NCBI RefSeq assembly: GCF_000499845.2
Contig: NC_023759.2
Coordinates: 22,790,909-22,854,908, forward strand
DNA length: 64,000 nt
From: Phaseolus vulgaris
Taxonomy: Eukaryota; Streptophyta; Magnoliopsida; Fabales; Fabaceae
Direction of reading: 5' to 3'
How positions within the stretch are numbered: the first letter of the stretch is position 1; each line of letters begins with the position of its first letter. The position numbers and the translations under genes were made by a program. Of this stretch, positions 1 through 11,277 are shown piece by piece. The notes below the pieces were generated by a model. It was not told where the DNA came from. It saw only the letters and a list, made by a program, of their open reading frames with translations, and ran no database searches.

Positions 1-831
1 TACTTGAGTTTATCAGGTTGAATTGATTTTTAAGATTCATGTCATTAGAAATCAAGTAACATGAGTTTAAAACTTTAGAACCTTCATATAAAGAGTATTG
101 GCTTGAGTTTGTAACAAATTGAACAAAATATTTACTTATAAAAAAGTCTATAGTATATCATAAACGATAAATAATTGTATATGAAAGTTACATTTTGTAT
201 TTAGACATATTTATTAACTTGGCATGGTATTGCATTAGACTTAGTATCTTTTATGTTATTATTGTCAAAAGAACCACTAATGGTGTTGTTGCCAATAACA
301 CTTCTTGGGTACGATATTGCACAACTATATTTCTTAAAAAAATCTTACTACAATAAAAATTAAATTTTGTTAAAGAAAAAATAATTATGAAATCAATTAA
401 GATAAATCATTATGGTAATACCTGCCATATTATCATTCTCGTGGGCCAATTTCTCAGTAAGTGTCATTTTTCTTTTGGTTCTTGCATTTTGTGTATCATT
501 TGATAAATTTTTGAAAAAAAATTTGCAAGAAAGTTGAAGTTAATTGAATGCTCGAAATAGACATTGTATTTAGAAAAAAAAAAGTTGTTTTAAACAAAAA
601 CAATTAAATAAAGGAACATAACTAAGATTTAACTAAGATTACATTTGGAATATATCCAAATTCACTTGCATCTATAGTCAAATTTCTACACTCAGTATTC
701 ATTGCAAATAACAAAGGCACGAATATATTCATAGTAATCAAAATTTTACCTGTCATGTGTACATTTATGCTATGAAAATTTTCATAGTGAACCATATGCT
801 TTTGGGTTGTACCAATGTAATTGAATTGGTT
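1..831. other. Flanking AT-rich sequence outside the CACTA element
   Basis: This is the only stretch not assigned to a transposable element. It is strongly AT-rich with many A and T runs, and I see no coding region, RNA gene or repeat unit in it. The short open frame near 622-834 has no recognisable domain and looks like chance. The last three bases before the CACTA end, GTT at 829-831, would be one copy of the 3-bp target duplication typical of CACTA elements; the other copy lies beyond the window. Confidence 0.6.
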
Positions 832-955
832 CACTACAAAAAAAATTGATTTACCTACGGATCAAATCCGTATGTAACAACAAAAATCCGTAGGTAAATC
901 AGCATTACCTACGGATTTCTCACAGAAAAAATTCGTATGTAATGTTGGTGTCAGT
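832..955 (-). repeat. CACTA terminal inverted repeat end and subterminal motifs
   Basis: The sequence begins CACTACAAAAAAAATTGA, the diagnostic CACTA end. It is followed by alternating copies, in both orientations, of a motif close to TTACCTACGGAT (near 849, 864, 885, 905 and 931). In En/Spm elements such subterminal motifs are bound by the TNPA protein. Copies at 886-918 form an inverted repeat around TCAGCA that could fold into a hairpin. Confidence 0.85.
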
Positions 956-996
956 AATTTATCTACGAAATATGAACCCGTGGGTAACAGCAGTCC

Positions 997-1240
997 GTGG
1001 GTAATACCCATGAACAAAAGTCTGTAGGTAATACCCAGGAACAACAGTTCGTAGGTAATACCCAGGAACAACAGTCCGTATGTAATACCCACGGATAGCG
1101 GTCCGTATGTAATACCCACGAACAACAGTCCGTAGGTAATACCCACGAACAACAGTACATAGGTAATACCCACGAACAACAGTCCATAGGTAATTCCCAT
1201 GCACAACAGTCCGTAGGTAAATCTGTAGGTACATCCATGA
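997..1240. repeat. 27-bp tandem repeat array in the CACTA subterminal region
   Basis: About nine units of a 27-bp repeat begin at roughly 997, 1024, 1051, 1078, 1105, 1132, 1159, 1186 and 1213. The unit core reads GTAATACCCACGAACAACAG followed by TCCGTAG, so each unit carries one subterminal motif. Because 27 is a multiple of three, all frames stay open and give false repetitive open frames. The array is best read as an expanded subterminal transposase-binding region. Confidence 0.85.
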
Positions 1241-1503
1241 AAATGTCTATTCATGCATTTAAATGAATGCCTTTTTTAAAACCTGTATAATTTAACATAT
1301 CAAACACATTTAATTTCAAATTTAAACATAACATAATTGAAGTCTCATCATATGAAAGATAACATTATATAAAAGTCAAGTCCACTTGAAACATCTAAAA
1401 ATCCAAACAAACTTGAAACATAACTAAAGATCCTAATTTAAAAGTCAAGTGAACTTGTAATGCAATTTGTTGTTAAAAAAAACTACAAACATAATCCTAA
1501 TCC
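1241..1503. other. CACTA sequence with no gene seen
   Basis: AT-rich sequence between the subterminal array and the end of the TNPA-like gene. It probably holds the 3' untranslated region of that gene. I see no repeat, RNA gene or domain. Confidence 0.5.
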
Positions 1504-3549
1504 TAATAGTCTGCATAATCATTATCGTCATCTTGTTGCGTAGGTGTTTCCTTTCGCCTTGGTGGTTCTTGTGGTGATAGTACTTGTTGAGATTGTTGTG
1601 CAACGAAACTTTGTGCTTTGGGAGGAAGGAAAGGAAGAATGATACTAACCAATGATTTCACATGCTCGGTGAGTTTATCATTGTGTTTCTTATAATTTCA
1701 GACTTCTTCCTTTAACAACAAAACGCTTGGTGAATCCTCAGAGAAAGTCGAAGGTTGATTATAGGTGAGAGTATTACCACGTTTAAAGTTATGAGCCAAG
1801 TCTTCAACCTCGTAGATTCGACCTTTCTTCTTGCCACCTGCTCCAAGAAGCCAACTTTCAACTCTAATTTTGTCTTCCTCTGCAGAATCTATGGGGGATG
1901 ATCCAGATTCTGATCTACAAACCTCTGATCTGACTTGGGAAAGTCTACTATGAAATTCTTCCTATTATTGATACACAAAAATAATGTCATATGTACAATA
2001 TATAACTAAAATAAAGAAAAATAATAACAAAATACAACTCACGTGTGAACGTCTCGATCTTTCATCAAAAAATTCACCATTACTTTTTCGTATATGAGTC
2101 TGCATAAATACCTCATCAATATATGCAGGACGACCCAGCTGTTTTGCCTATAAACAACACACATAAATAATATTATTCTTATGCAAAACAATATCATCCA
2201 ACTTTTTAAACTTGATATAATCCAATGTAGTATTATCAAATATCTAACCTTCAAACATTGTATAATAGAATAATATGTAATCATAAAACATAATTCAAAA
2301 CCAATTACAAAAATATCCAATGCAACTTATATGTTTTGTGAATACATATGTAATCATAAAACATAATTCAAAACCATGTACAAACAAATTCCAATGCAAC
2401 TTATATGTTTCGTGAATACATACCATGCGATTGGCATGCTCATGTGTATTAATGGAGCCACCTGTGTGTAAAGAACCACCTGTGTCAGATGTTCGGTTTT
2501 TTTGGTTTTGAATACACTTGGAACGAAAGTCAGGTGAATTCCACTGGGATAGCAAAGAAGTCCACACATCATCAAACATCCAAATAGGCTTTTTCCCATT
2601 TGTTCTAGCTTCCATGAACATTTAAGATAACCTATGTGCAACTTTTGAGTGGAATTTTTTTTAATCCTTTTCTCATCTTCAGGTTTCCAACAGACTTTTT
2701 TCTATGTAAACACAAAATTTATGGTTAAAAATGTGTAGAATTTTTTAATACAACACTTTAAAGAAATAATAATTGAGAATTCAATTATGAAAAATGTTCA
2801 GTACCAAAAGAAATGGACATTTTAATTAAATGCATCAAGTCTAATATAACAAGTATTGTGGATATTAAATATAAGAAGAAATACTTTAAAACGTTTGAAG
2901 AAGATTTTTCTGTCTTCATCAGTCATTGAACCCCATGTAAGCCATGGCTGCCAATATTGTTGTTTAATGATGAATGTGATTGCCTGTGATGCAACCCTAC
3001 ATGACCATAAGGTGAAATCATAGGAAGAGAATGACCAACTGAGAAAGTGTCATCCTCAATGTTTGATTTTGCATCACCTCTATCAGGATAAATCTGTGCA
3101 CCTTCCCCAATAGCACAATCATTGATTGTAGAAGGCACTGATAGCGGTGAGGGTGTTGATAATGGTGTAACCTTTGGCAACGGTGATGGTACTGATGATG
3201 TTGAGGGTCCTGTACCTGATGGATAAGGCGTTGATGCCACAATTGGGGTTGGGGAAGATGTGTTGGGAGAAATGTCTCTTCTTAATTGAGAGGGTATGTT
3301 TGCAATCCTAGGACACGGGAAAGATGTAGCTGTAGGTACAACATTTTCTGAGATAGGTGTGAGACTTGGGGTAGGAGATGTATGTGCAGGAGTTGGGGAT
3401 GGGGAAGGTACATGTGCAATAGGTGCATTTGGTTGGGGTGGGATATTTACTTTAAGCACATATCGTGGCCTTTTACGCTTCATTACCCTTTTCCCCTTAT
3501 TTTGATTAGATAAGTAAGGTTTTTGTTGGCTACATCCTCCTGAAGACAT
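1504..3549 (-). pseudogene. Degenerate TNPA-like second gene of the CACTA element
   Basis: In En/Spm elements the second protein binds the subterminal repeats and acts with the tnp2 product in excision. The order on the minus strand is as follows. A serine/proline-rich N-terminal exon lies at 3549-2923 and starts MSSGGCSQQK. A block at about 2700-2440 contains WNSPDFRSKCIQNQKNR and a GGSLHTGGS stretch, typical of the plant Transposase_24 family. A block at about 2155-2042 reads AYIDEVFMQTHIRKSNGEFF. The last block, at 1965-1504, contains WLLGAGGKKKGRIYEVEDLA. Gaps between blocks are AT-rich and intron-like. The frame shifts near 2960, a stop follows RLS near 2625, and another TGA lies near 1698, so I call it a pseudogene. 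Exon borders are approximate. Confidence 0.75.
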
Positions 3550-3713
3550 CTATAACAAAAGAATTATATTATCAATTATAAATGAAAGGAACATACTGCA
3601 ATTAAAAACACACAACATAATGAAAATTTCCTTCACAGAAGAATCATTATGTTATTACATAAACAAGAAAATAGCAACACTAACAATTACATAATGTATT
3701 CATAACACAAAAT

Positions 3714-4291
3714 TTAATCATCATCAAATTCATGTTCTTTATTGTCTGCTTCTGAATCATTTCATTTGAGTTGCCTATCTTCACTATCCTCTTCAGTATA
3801 ATCATCTTCAGTGTCCCCATTTTCACTATCTTCAAACTCATCTTCACTGTCCTCTTCTTGAAAATCTTGAAATTCATTATCTTCTTCCACTTCTTTAACA
3901 TGAATCTACGAATGTTGGAATCCCGAAATACCTTCAACTTCAATTACTTCATTTACATGTGACATTTCATCTATTTGGTAAGGAACCTCATCTTCCATAT
4001 CAAGAGATTCAATGCGACCTCTAGGCTTTGTTTTAATTGCAACACACCAACATTTTTTGTTCTTTCTTGATGTTGGATAGGGGACATAATATACTTGTCT
4101 TACATTATGTGCAAGGATAAATGGATCAAAGGGTAAATACCTTTTCTCCATGTGAATGTCCACAATTCCATATTTAGGATCCACTATTGTACCTCTATGT
4201 GATGGATCAAACCACTGACAATAAAATACCACCACTTTCTTTGGGGAGCTCGAAGAATTGTACTCTAGCTCATATATGTGTTCAATGATTC
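3714..4291 (-). pseudogene. CACTA tnp2 transposase, C-terminal DUF4216 block and acidic tail
   Basis: The minus-strand frame carries [13 protein letters not shown] near the insertion, then [18 protein letters not shown] and [18 protein letters not shown], which are hallmarks of the DUF4216 domain at the C-terminus of CACTA tnp2 transposases. It is followed by a very acidic tail rich in EEDSEDEFEDSEN. In-frame stops at about 3906 and in the tail break it. Its N-terminal continuation is at 38282-38336, on the far side of element A. A stretch of no recognisable content (3550-3713) separates it from the TNPA-like gene. Confidence 0.85.
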
Positions 4292-4296
4292 CATAG

Positions 4297-4354
4297 TGTT
4301 CCGTCCGGTTGACCGGGACGTCTTCGTGCACGACCTCAATCGTCAGCTGGGGTC
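4297..4354 (-). repeat. Remnant of the 3' LTR of element A
   Basis: These 58 bp match 9198-9255 at the other LTR with a single visible difference (GGTTGACC against GGTTAACC). After GGGGTC the match stops and the sequence jumps into a fragment of integrase. The deletion must postdate insertion, because the outer LTR end and TSD are preserved. Confidence 0.9.
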
Positions 4355-4408
4355 GTTTGGCCATTACAATCCTTGGCACCTCTTCCGCCCACGCCCCTTT
4401 GGCCTTCT

Positions 4409-7400
4409 CTAACCTGTGATATGTGCCACGGGCTCTGCCTCTATCCACTTAGTGAAGTATTCGATGGCGACGATCAGATACTTCATCTGCCTGATTGCCA
4501 GTGGGAAAGGGCCCAGGATGTCAATTCCCCATGTGTGGAAGGGCCACGGGCTGTATATGGACCGCAACTCTTCTGGCGGCGCCTTGTGCCAGTCGGCGTG
4601 CTTTTGGCATTGCTTACACCGCTGGGCCCAGGATGTCAATTCCCCATGTGTGCCGTGCGCGTATTACCTTGGAGGCTAAGGACCTTCCTCCTACATGGCT
4701 TCCGCAGATGCCTTCGTGTAGCTCCGCCATTATCCTGGTGCACTCATCGCCACTGACGCATGTTAGGATAGGGTGAGTGAAACCGTGCTTGAACAGCACC
4801 CCATCCACCAAAGTATATCTTGCGGCATTTCTTTTGATTTTCTTACCCTCTTCAGGGTCCACTGAAAGAGCCCCATCCGCCAGGTATCGTTTATAGGGCG
4901 TCATCCAGGTGTCTCCCTTGGACAGGACACAGACCTGCATCTGCTCTTCCTCAGACACACCCGCGTATATACTGATGCGGGGCGCCCTCTGCGTATCTTG
5001 GGTCAAAGAGGAGTGACTCCTCGGCCTTCCCCTTGATGCATAAATCTGGAGGACATCCACCCTGTTGTCTTCCACGAATCGACGCGGAGCTTTGAGAGTC
5101 TCCTGGATCACTGTCCTCTGTCTACCCCCCTTGCCTGAGCTGGCCAGCTTTGCGAGCAGGTCAGCTCTGGCATTCTGCTCCCTCAGGACGTGTATTAACT
5201 CAAGAGCGTTGAACGCCCCTCTCAACAACTGGACGTATTTTAGATACGCCGCCATCTGTGGGTCCTTCGCCTGGAACTCACCCGACACCTGCCCCGTAAT
5301 CAACTGGGAGTCGCTCTTCACTAGGAGGTTCTGTGCGCCCATCTCCTTGGCCAAGAGCATTCCTGCAATCAGGGCTTCATATTCTGCTTGATTGTTACTT
5401 GCCTTGAAGGCAAAACGCAAGGCCTGCTCGATCAGTATGCCGTCGGGTCCTTCCAGCACTATTCCCGCACCACTCCCTTGCTGGTTTGAGGAGCCATCAA
5501 CCGAGAGCAGCCACTGTGAACTCGCTTCCACCTCTTGCTCACCTCCGGGCGAGAGTTCTGCTACAAAATCCGCGTACACCTGCCCTTTGATGGATCCTCT
5601 AGGCTCGTACTGTATGTCGAATTCTGACAGTTCCACTGCCCAGCGTACCATTCTTCCTGCCACATCGGGTTTCTGCAGCACCTTCTGTATAGGGAGGTTG
5701 GTCATCACCACCACCGTAAAACTGTGGAAGTAATGACGGAGCCTCCTAGCCGAGAACACTACCGCCAGCGCCGCCTTCTCCAGTGCTTGGTACCTTGTCT
5801 CAGCCCCCTGTAAGGCCTTGCTTACAAAGTAGATGGGCTTCTGACTCTGGTCCTGCTCTTGGACCAACACAGAACTGATGGCCCGCTCCGTTACAGTAAA
5901 ATACAAACGGAGGGGCACGCCCGTTACCGGCTTGCAGAGAACCGGAGGCGTCGCCAGGTACTCCTTCAGCTTAACGAAAGCCGCTTCACATTCCTCAGTC
6001 CATGCAAAGCGACTGTTTCTCTTGAGGCACTTGAAGTACGGGTGCCCCTTTTCTCCTCCGGCGGAAACAAACCTCGAGAGCGCCGCCATCCGCCCTGTCA
6101 ACTGTTGCACCTCCTTTACCGATGTCGGACTCCGCTTGGCGATAATAGCCGCACATTTGTCGGGGTTCGCCTCTATCCCCCTCTCGGTGAGCAGAAAACC
6201 CAAGAATTTACCGGCCTCTACCCCGAAAACACACTTCTCGGGGTTCAACTTGAGGCGGTATTTGGATATTGTGTTGAACAACTCCTCCAAGTCTGCCATG
6301 TGCTGCACCCTGTTCTGCGACGCCACCACCATGTCGTCTACATAAGCGTATACGTTCCTCCCAAGCATTGGCGCCAGGACCTTGTCCATTAACCTCTGGT
6401 ACGTGGCGCCCGCATTTTTGAGCCCGAAGGGCATCACCTTATAGCAATAACTGCATGTTTCAGTCATGAACGCAGTCTTGCTCTCGTCTCTTGGGTGCAT
6501 CTTGATTTGGTTGTACCCTGAGAAGGCGTCCAGGAAGCTTAATACCTTGCTGCCGGACGCGCTGTCCACTAAGGCGTCGATGCTGGGCAACGGATAGGAA
6601 TCCTTTGGGCACGCCTTGTTCAGGTCCGTGAAGTCAACGCACATTCTCCACTTTCCGCTCGCCTTTTTCACCAAGACGACGTTGGCGAGCCACTCAGGGT
6701 ACTGAATCTCCCTAATGTGGCCAGCACTCAGCAGCTTCTGCGTTTCGTCTTTCACCACCTGTTGTCGCTCCTCATTGAACTTCCTCCTTCTCTGACGCAC
6801 GGGGCGGACCGTGGCGTCCATGCTGAGGTGGTGACACAGGAAATCGGAGTCAATGCCCGACATATCCGAGGTGGACCATGCGAAGGCATCCAGGTGGCGC
6901 GAAATCACTTCTGCCACCCCTTCCTGTTCCTCTGGACTTAGCGAACTTCCTAACTTGAAAGCTTTGCCGCCAATCTCCCTTTCTATGGCGTTAGCTGCAG
7001 GTTGCTCCCTACTATCATCCTCGACGGGCGCCGCTTCTTCTACGGGCGCCGCTTCTTCGGCGGGCACCGCCTCTTCTACGGGCGCCTCCTCCATTGGCAC
7101 ATATGCTTCGGGCATCGCCCTCTCTGCTATGGCCTCTTCAGACGTCAGCCCAGCGGGCGTCGCCTCAATCATCGTTGCGTCCGCGCTCGGCGGACGTTCG
7201 TACACCATGAATACGCCTCTCTTCGTCTTCAGGCTGTTTTCGTAGCATTTCCTCGCCTCCTCCTGGTCTGATCTGATGACTATCACCCGACCGCTGAGGT
7301 CTGGTAGCTTCATCTTCATGTGACGGGTGGAGGACACTGTGCTTAAACGGTTTAACGCCGGTCTGCCCAACAAAATATTGTAGGCAGAATTAGCGTTCAC

Positions 7401-9098
7401 GACGAGGTACCGGATACTCTCGGTGCGGGAGGCCTCTCCGTCTGTGAACATAGTCCTCAACTCCAGGTACCCCCGGACTTCTACCTGGTTATCCCCGAAC
7501 CCATACAAACATCCTGTATAGGGACTCAGCAGATCGGGGGACAACCGTAACTTGTTAAAGGTCGACAGAAACATGACGTTTGCCGAACTTCCTTGATCAA
7601 CAAGCACTCTGTGAACCTTCCTTCCGGCCGTGACAACAGAGATGACAACGGGATCGTTGTCGTGGGGTACCACATCTCGGAGGTCTCTTCGTGTGAACAC
7701 GATATCTGACTCCCATGGCTCCCCCGAGAGCCTCTCTTCAACTGAATTTACCCCCCTCGCGTATTTCTTCCGCTGGGAGGCGGTGGGCCCTCCGCCAGAG
7801 AAACCTCCAGCAATGGTATGGACCTCGCCAAGCACTGGCATCTCGTGCGCTGGTTCATCTGCCGGCGGCGGCGAAGCGGTGGTCGTTGTGGGATCTGTGA
7901 CATAGTCTTTCAAAAATCCAGTCCTCACCAGCTCGTCTAGCTGGTAGCCCAACGACAGACAATTATCAATTTGGTGTCCGAACGCCTCGTGGAATTCGCA
8001 CCAAGAGTCTTTACGGGGCCCTAACACCTTGTCGGTCTTCGCCGGTCGCCTCAGCCTCTCGGCTATGTTGGGTATGGCGATCAAATCCTTCAACTCAACC
8101 ACGAAGTTGTACCTCGCCGGTCTTGCTCTTTCTCTGGCGGGGCGTTGGCCTCTTGTTGGGCCCCGGGACTGGGGCTTTCTGGCCTCGTAGGGGCGTCTCG
8201 CCTCTGGTTTCTTTCTTCCCGTCGTGGTCTCATTGACTCGGACGGGTTGAACTCGCATTGGTCCCCTCGGACGTGAGGGTACGGCGCTGGTGCGCTTCAC
8301 ACATACCTCCCCTTCCGAAGCAATATGCTCTACCGCCCTACGCCGTAATTCAGCGAAGGTCCTAGGGCGATTGCGGATAATAGATTCTCCAAAGGGGTCG
8401 GGGCATACGCCTTTCACAAATGCGTACACGATCATAGGCTCCTCTGTTGTACCAACCTTCACGACCTGGGCCCCGAAGCGATTGATATACTCCTTCAGGG
8501 TCTCCCCCTGATACTGCTTCACATCAAACAGATCGTAAGAGACCGGCGGCGGGGCCTTGTTGTCCAAGTACTGTTCTCTGAATAACCGCGACAATTGGCG
8601 GAAAGATGTGATATGGCCCTCGGGGAGGCTAATGAACCAGTCCATAGCCATCCCGGTCAGGGTGCTCGTGAAGAGCTTGCACTTGGCAGCATCAGAACCG
8701 CCTATCAGGACCATCTGTGTGTGAAATGCAGCAAGGTGCGTCTCTGGGTCCTCCATCCCAGTGAAGATTACCTTGGGTCCCGCGAACGTGTTCGGGATCG
8801 CTGCATCTAGGATCTCCTGCGAGAAAGGAGTGGAAAACTCCCTTGGTGGGGAATGGTTCTCCGTCTCGTCCTGTCCAGGCCGCCTACGATCGTTTCTCAG
8901 GCCCTGGCGCAACTCCTCATTCGCACGGTGGAGCTCTTCGTTCCGCTCGTGCGAGGCATCGAGGTCTGCCTGCATGCGCTCTTGTTCCAGTTTCGAATCC
9001 GCCATGTCTTGCTGCAGCCCCCTCATTATCTCCAAGACCTGTTGCATGGATAGGTCTGCTGGGGCTGCGCGTGCCGATCTCCGTCTGGTGGGGGCCAT
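4409..9098 (-). pseudogene. Element A gag-pol polyprotein, truncated in integrase
   Basis: This is a long open frame reading MAPTRRRSAR from ATG at 9098 to a stop at 4614 (about 1494 residues). Residues below are counted from an in-frame TTG at 9119. Gag lies at 110-280, with a CX2HX4HX4C knuckle at 374-387. The protease motif is VDQGSS at 507-512. Reverse transcriptase has YVDD at 926-929, the first RNase H is at about 1070-1150, and the second, plant/archaeal-type RNase H is at about 1204-1320 (D1207, E1247, D1270). The integrase zinc region is at about 1464-1490. An acidic EEAPVEEA-type repeat lies at about 674-702. The frame ends where a copied 27-bp segment replaces part of the integrase zinc domain. 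A second frame (4639-4409) continues to VAHIT, and a small piece of late integrase is fused on. A second RNase H marks the Tat lineage. Confidence 0.92.
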
Positions 9099-9177
9099 TG
9101 TCACTCCAATCTCCTTCAACGTTACTATAACTTGATAAACCTTCTCGAACTTGTGATGGGACTGATGTTTTTTATCG

Positions 9178-9195
9178 GCCCCACGGTGGGCGCCA
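9178..9195 (-). promoter_or_regulatory. Primer-binding site of element A
   Basis: On the minus strand, directly inside the 5' LTR, the sequence reads TGGCGCCCACCGTGGGGC. This is close to the 3' end complement of plant tRNA-Lys (one difference from the usual CCCAACGTGGGG form), so tRNA-Lys or a variant is the likely primer. The same 17-18 bases occur in B and G. Confidence 0.85.
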
Positions 9196-9197
9196 AA

Positions 9198-9536
9198 TGT
9201 TCCGTCCGGTTAACCGGGACGTCTTCGTGCACGACCTCAATCGTCAGCTGGGGTCTCCTTCCCGCTGGTTGCCCGCAGATTCCTGCAAAAAAGAGGACAA
9301 AGAGGCGCCCTAGTGGCTGTGTGCACTCCGACGCTCAAGTCAGCCAGCAAGAAACACCAAAAAACTGTCCACCCACGTATCTGAGCACCGCATGTGGCAC
9401 TCTGAAGGTGGTAAAAGAACTGTGTATATGTGTGTGTGTTGTCTCCTTCAGGCAAAAATATTCTCCAGTCACTTGTACGTAATCTTAAAGCACGGGCAAG
9501 CAACCAGAGAGTTTCTCGTAAATTTGCCAAAGGTTC
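9198..9536 (-). repeat. Element A 5' LTR, inner part (R/U5 side)
   Basis: Begins TGTTCCGTCC next to the primer-binding site and runs to the insertion point of element B. The last five bases, GGTTC (9532-9536), are the duplicated target of B; the LTR resumes at 37389. Confidence 0.9.
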
Positions 9537-10741
9537 TGATCCGATCGGTCATTGGTAGTCGATGACGTCAGCATCAGAGAACCACGTGGACCACTCGCAA
9601 GGTGACACGTGGACCAGGTGGCAGAGAGGTCAGGGGGACGATCGCCAAGAGAGGTGATCGGTGGTCAGTAACCAAGTTACCACCGGCAGATCAGGCGGCA
9701 GAGAGGTCGGGGGATAGATCACCCAGAATGGTGATCGGTGGTCAGTAGCCAAGTGACCACCAGCAGATCAGTTCTTAGACTCGCGCCTGGAGGCAGAGCG
9801 CGATAAGCGAATAAACACTGATCAGTCATCGGGTGTACTGTCATCGGGGTCTCGTGTTACACGCAGTTAAACTGGGACTGAGACTCCCAGCGAGAGCGTT
9901 ACGCATGGACCTCGCATGAACACACCTCAAGGAATCATGCACGAGAGTGGCCTGAGGGAACTAGTAAGCCAGTCGGTGATTGGTGATTCCCTCAACCCAT
10001 TACGTGCGTGGCATCGTGAAGGGTAAGTCGCCTACACAGAGAGTAACGTTTGGTGAGTGTGCCTAGACCAGCCACACCCGACGTTCTCCTAAGAGTACGC
10101 GATTTACCCAGATAAGAGAAGCATCCCAAGTTACTCCGCAAGGGCGTAACTTAGGCAGATGAAGAGAGGCGCTAGAGCCCTTCCAGTAAGTGACACGTGT
10201 GTGGTTAGATGTGAGTTGCAGGCCTCCACGTGTCATCATCTGAGAGGGGTGCGGTCCAGACAAAAGAGCACTCCGTACACTAAAGGTACAGACAGGCGCA
10301 GCCAAGCACAGACATGCGCAGACTCTCACGCTCCCCATTGCTGATTCTGAAGGTACGCTTTCTCTGAAAAGCATAACAGGGTTCTGACACATGCCAGAAA
10401 AGCATAATAGAATTCTGTTATGCCCAGAAGCAGGGAAAGAGAGATAAAAGAGAGGATCAGAGTGAGAGTGCGGGAGGAGAAAAAAGAGAGACGAAAAACA
10501 GAGTGCAAGTTTTTTCTCACACACGCATTACTAGTTTCCAGTTTCTGGTGGTTCTGTTGGACTAACTTGATCGTCGGAGTGCAAATGGCTGCTAGAGGCG
10601 CCGTCTGTGTGTTTTGCAGGTCACATTTGAAGGTTTCTGAGAGAAAGTTCGGAGGGTGATTCTGCAGGAGACGCAGTCATGTAGACAGGGCAGAGAGTGC
10701 CACGAAGCGATTCCTCCACGTTCGAGTTGCCGGCGGGATCA
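9537..10741 (+). repeat. Element B 5' LTR
   Basis: The LTR starts TGATCCGATC, ends GGGATCA and is 1205 bp long. Two CACGTG-type G-boxes lie near 9582 and 9606. A 77-bp duplicated unit starts at 9623 and 9700 and contains GGTGATCGGTGGTCAGTA. A possible TATA box, GATAAAAGAG, lies near 10443. The 3' copy at 36179 has the same features. Confidence 0.93.
9623..9775 (+). repeat. Two-unit 77-bp tandem repeat in the U3 of LTR B
   Basis: Units start AGAGAGGTC at 9623 and 9700 and share GGTGATCGGTGGTCAGTA and CCAAGT-ACCACC-GCAGATCA. The same pair lies in the 3' LTR near 36265-36420. Such U3 duplications often act as enhancer-like promoter repeats; that role here is inference. Confidence 0.8.
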
Positions 10742-10743
10742 TT

Positions 10744-10761
10744 TGGCGCCCACCGTGGGGC
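10744..10761 (+). promoter_or_regulatory. Primer-binding site of element B
   Basis: TGGCGCCCACCGTGGGGC starts two bases after the LTR, the same as in element A. Likely primed by a tRNA-Lys-type tRNA. Confidence 0.87.
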
Positions 10762-10836
10762 CCGAGTGAATCGTTGTCCCATATATACCACAGTTTTAAA
10801 GCTTACCAGAGTTTAATCAGTTCTTTGATAGAGAAG

Positions 10837-11277
10837 ATGCCTAGGAACAGACAACCATCGCCTGCTCCATCCGCTGATGAAGGAGCTGTGACAATGGCGC
10901 AGGTCCTGGAAATGGTGCGCACGCTGCAGGACAACGCTGCAGCGTCGAAAGTTGAACAAGAAAGGATGCAGACGGAGTTGGCCGCGTCGCAAAGCAGGAA
11001 CGATGAGCTGAATCGTGTCAACGAAGAGTTGAGAAGGACGCTGCAGGCGCAGAGGGAGCACGTTGTTGACGAAAGGGTGTCTAGGCAGCCCTCACCTCCA
11101 AGGGCATTTCCCATGCCATTCTCCCCTGAGATCATGGGAACCATGGTGCCTCCCAACCTGGTGGGGGTAAAAGCGTCGTTCAAAGGGGTAGAAGACCCGG
11201 AGGCACATCTGACGGCATTCCACACCCAAATGATGTTGTTGGGGGCTCAGACGCTGTGTACTGCAAGATGTTCATGA
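10837..11277 (+). pseudogene. Element B gag, N-terminal part before a frameshift
   Basis: ATG at 10837 opens MPRNRQPSP, followed by a helical, coiled-coil-like segment (AQVLEMVRTLQDNAAASKVE) and the start of the gag core (MVPPNLVGVKASFKGVEDPE). After MMLLG the frame slips, because a G run near 11240 is one base shorter than the reading in G needs, and the frame ends at 11277. The correct frame resumes in the next entry. In G the same junction is in one frame, so this is damage and not a programmed shift. Confidence 0.88.

Noticed and set aside
622..834. Small open frame in the flanking sequence
   Set aside because: Short, AT-rich, overlaps the CACTA end and has no recognisable feature.
862..1254. 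Overlapping repetitive open frames with nine-residue repeats
   Set aside because: They are caused by a 27-bp tandem repeat, which keeps every frame open; they lie in the CACTA subterminal region and show no domain.
5065..6392. Plus-strand open frames opposite A gag-pol (and similar ones opposite B, E and G pol)
   Set aside because: They have no domains and mirror conserved pol codons; they are shadows of the real frame, unlike the antisense gene located between pol and the 3' LTR.
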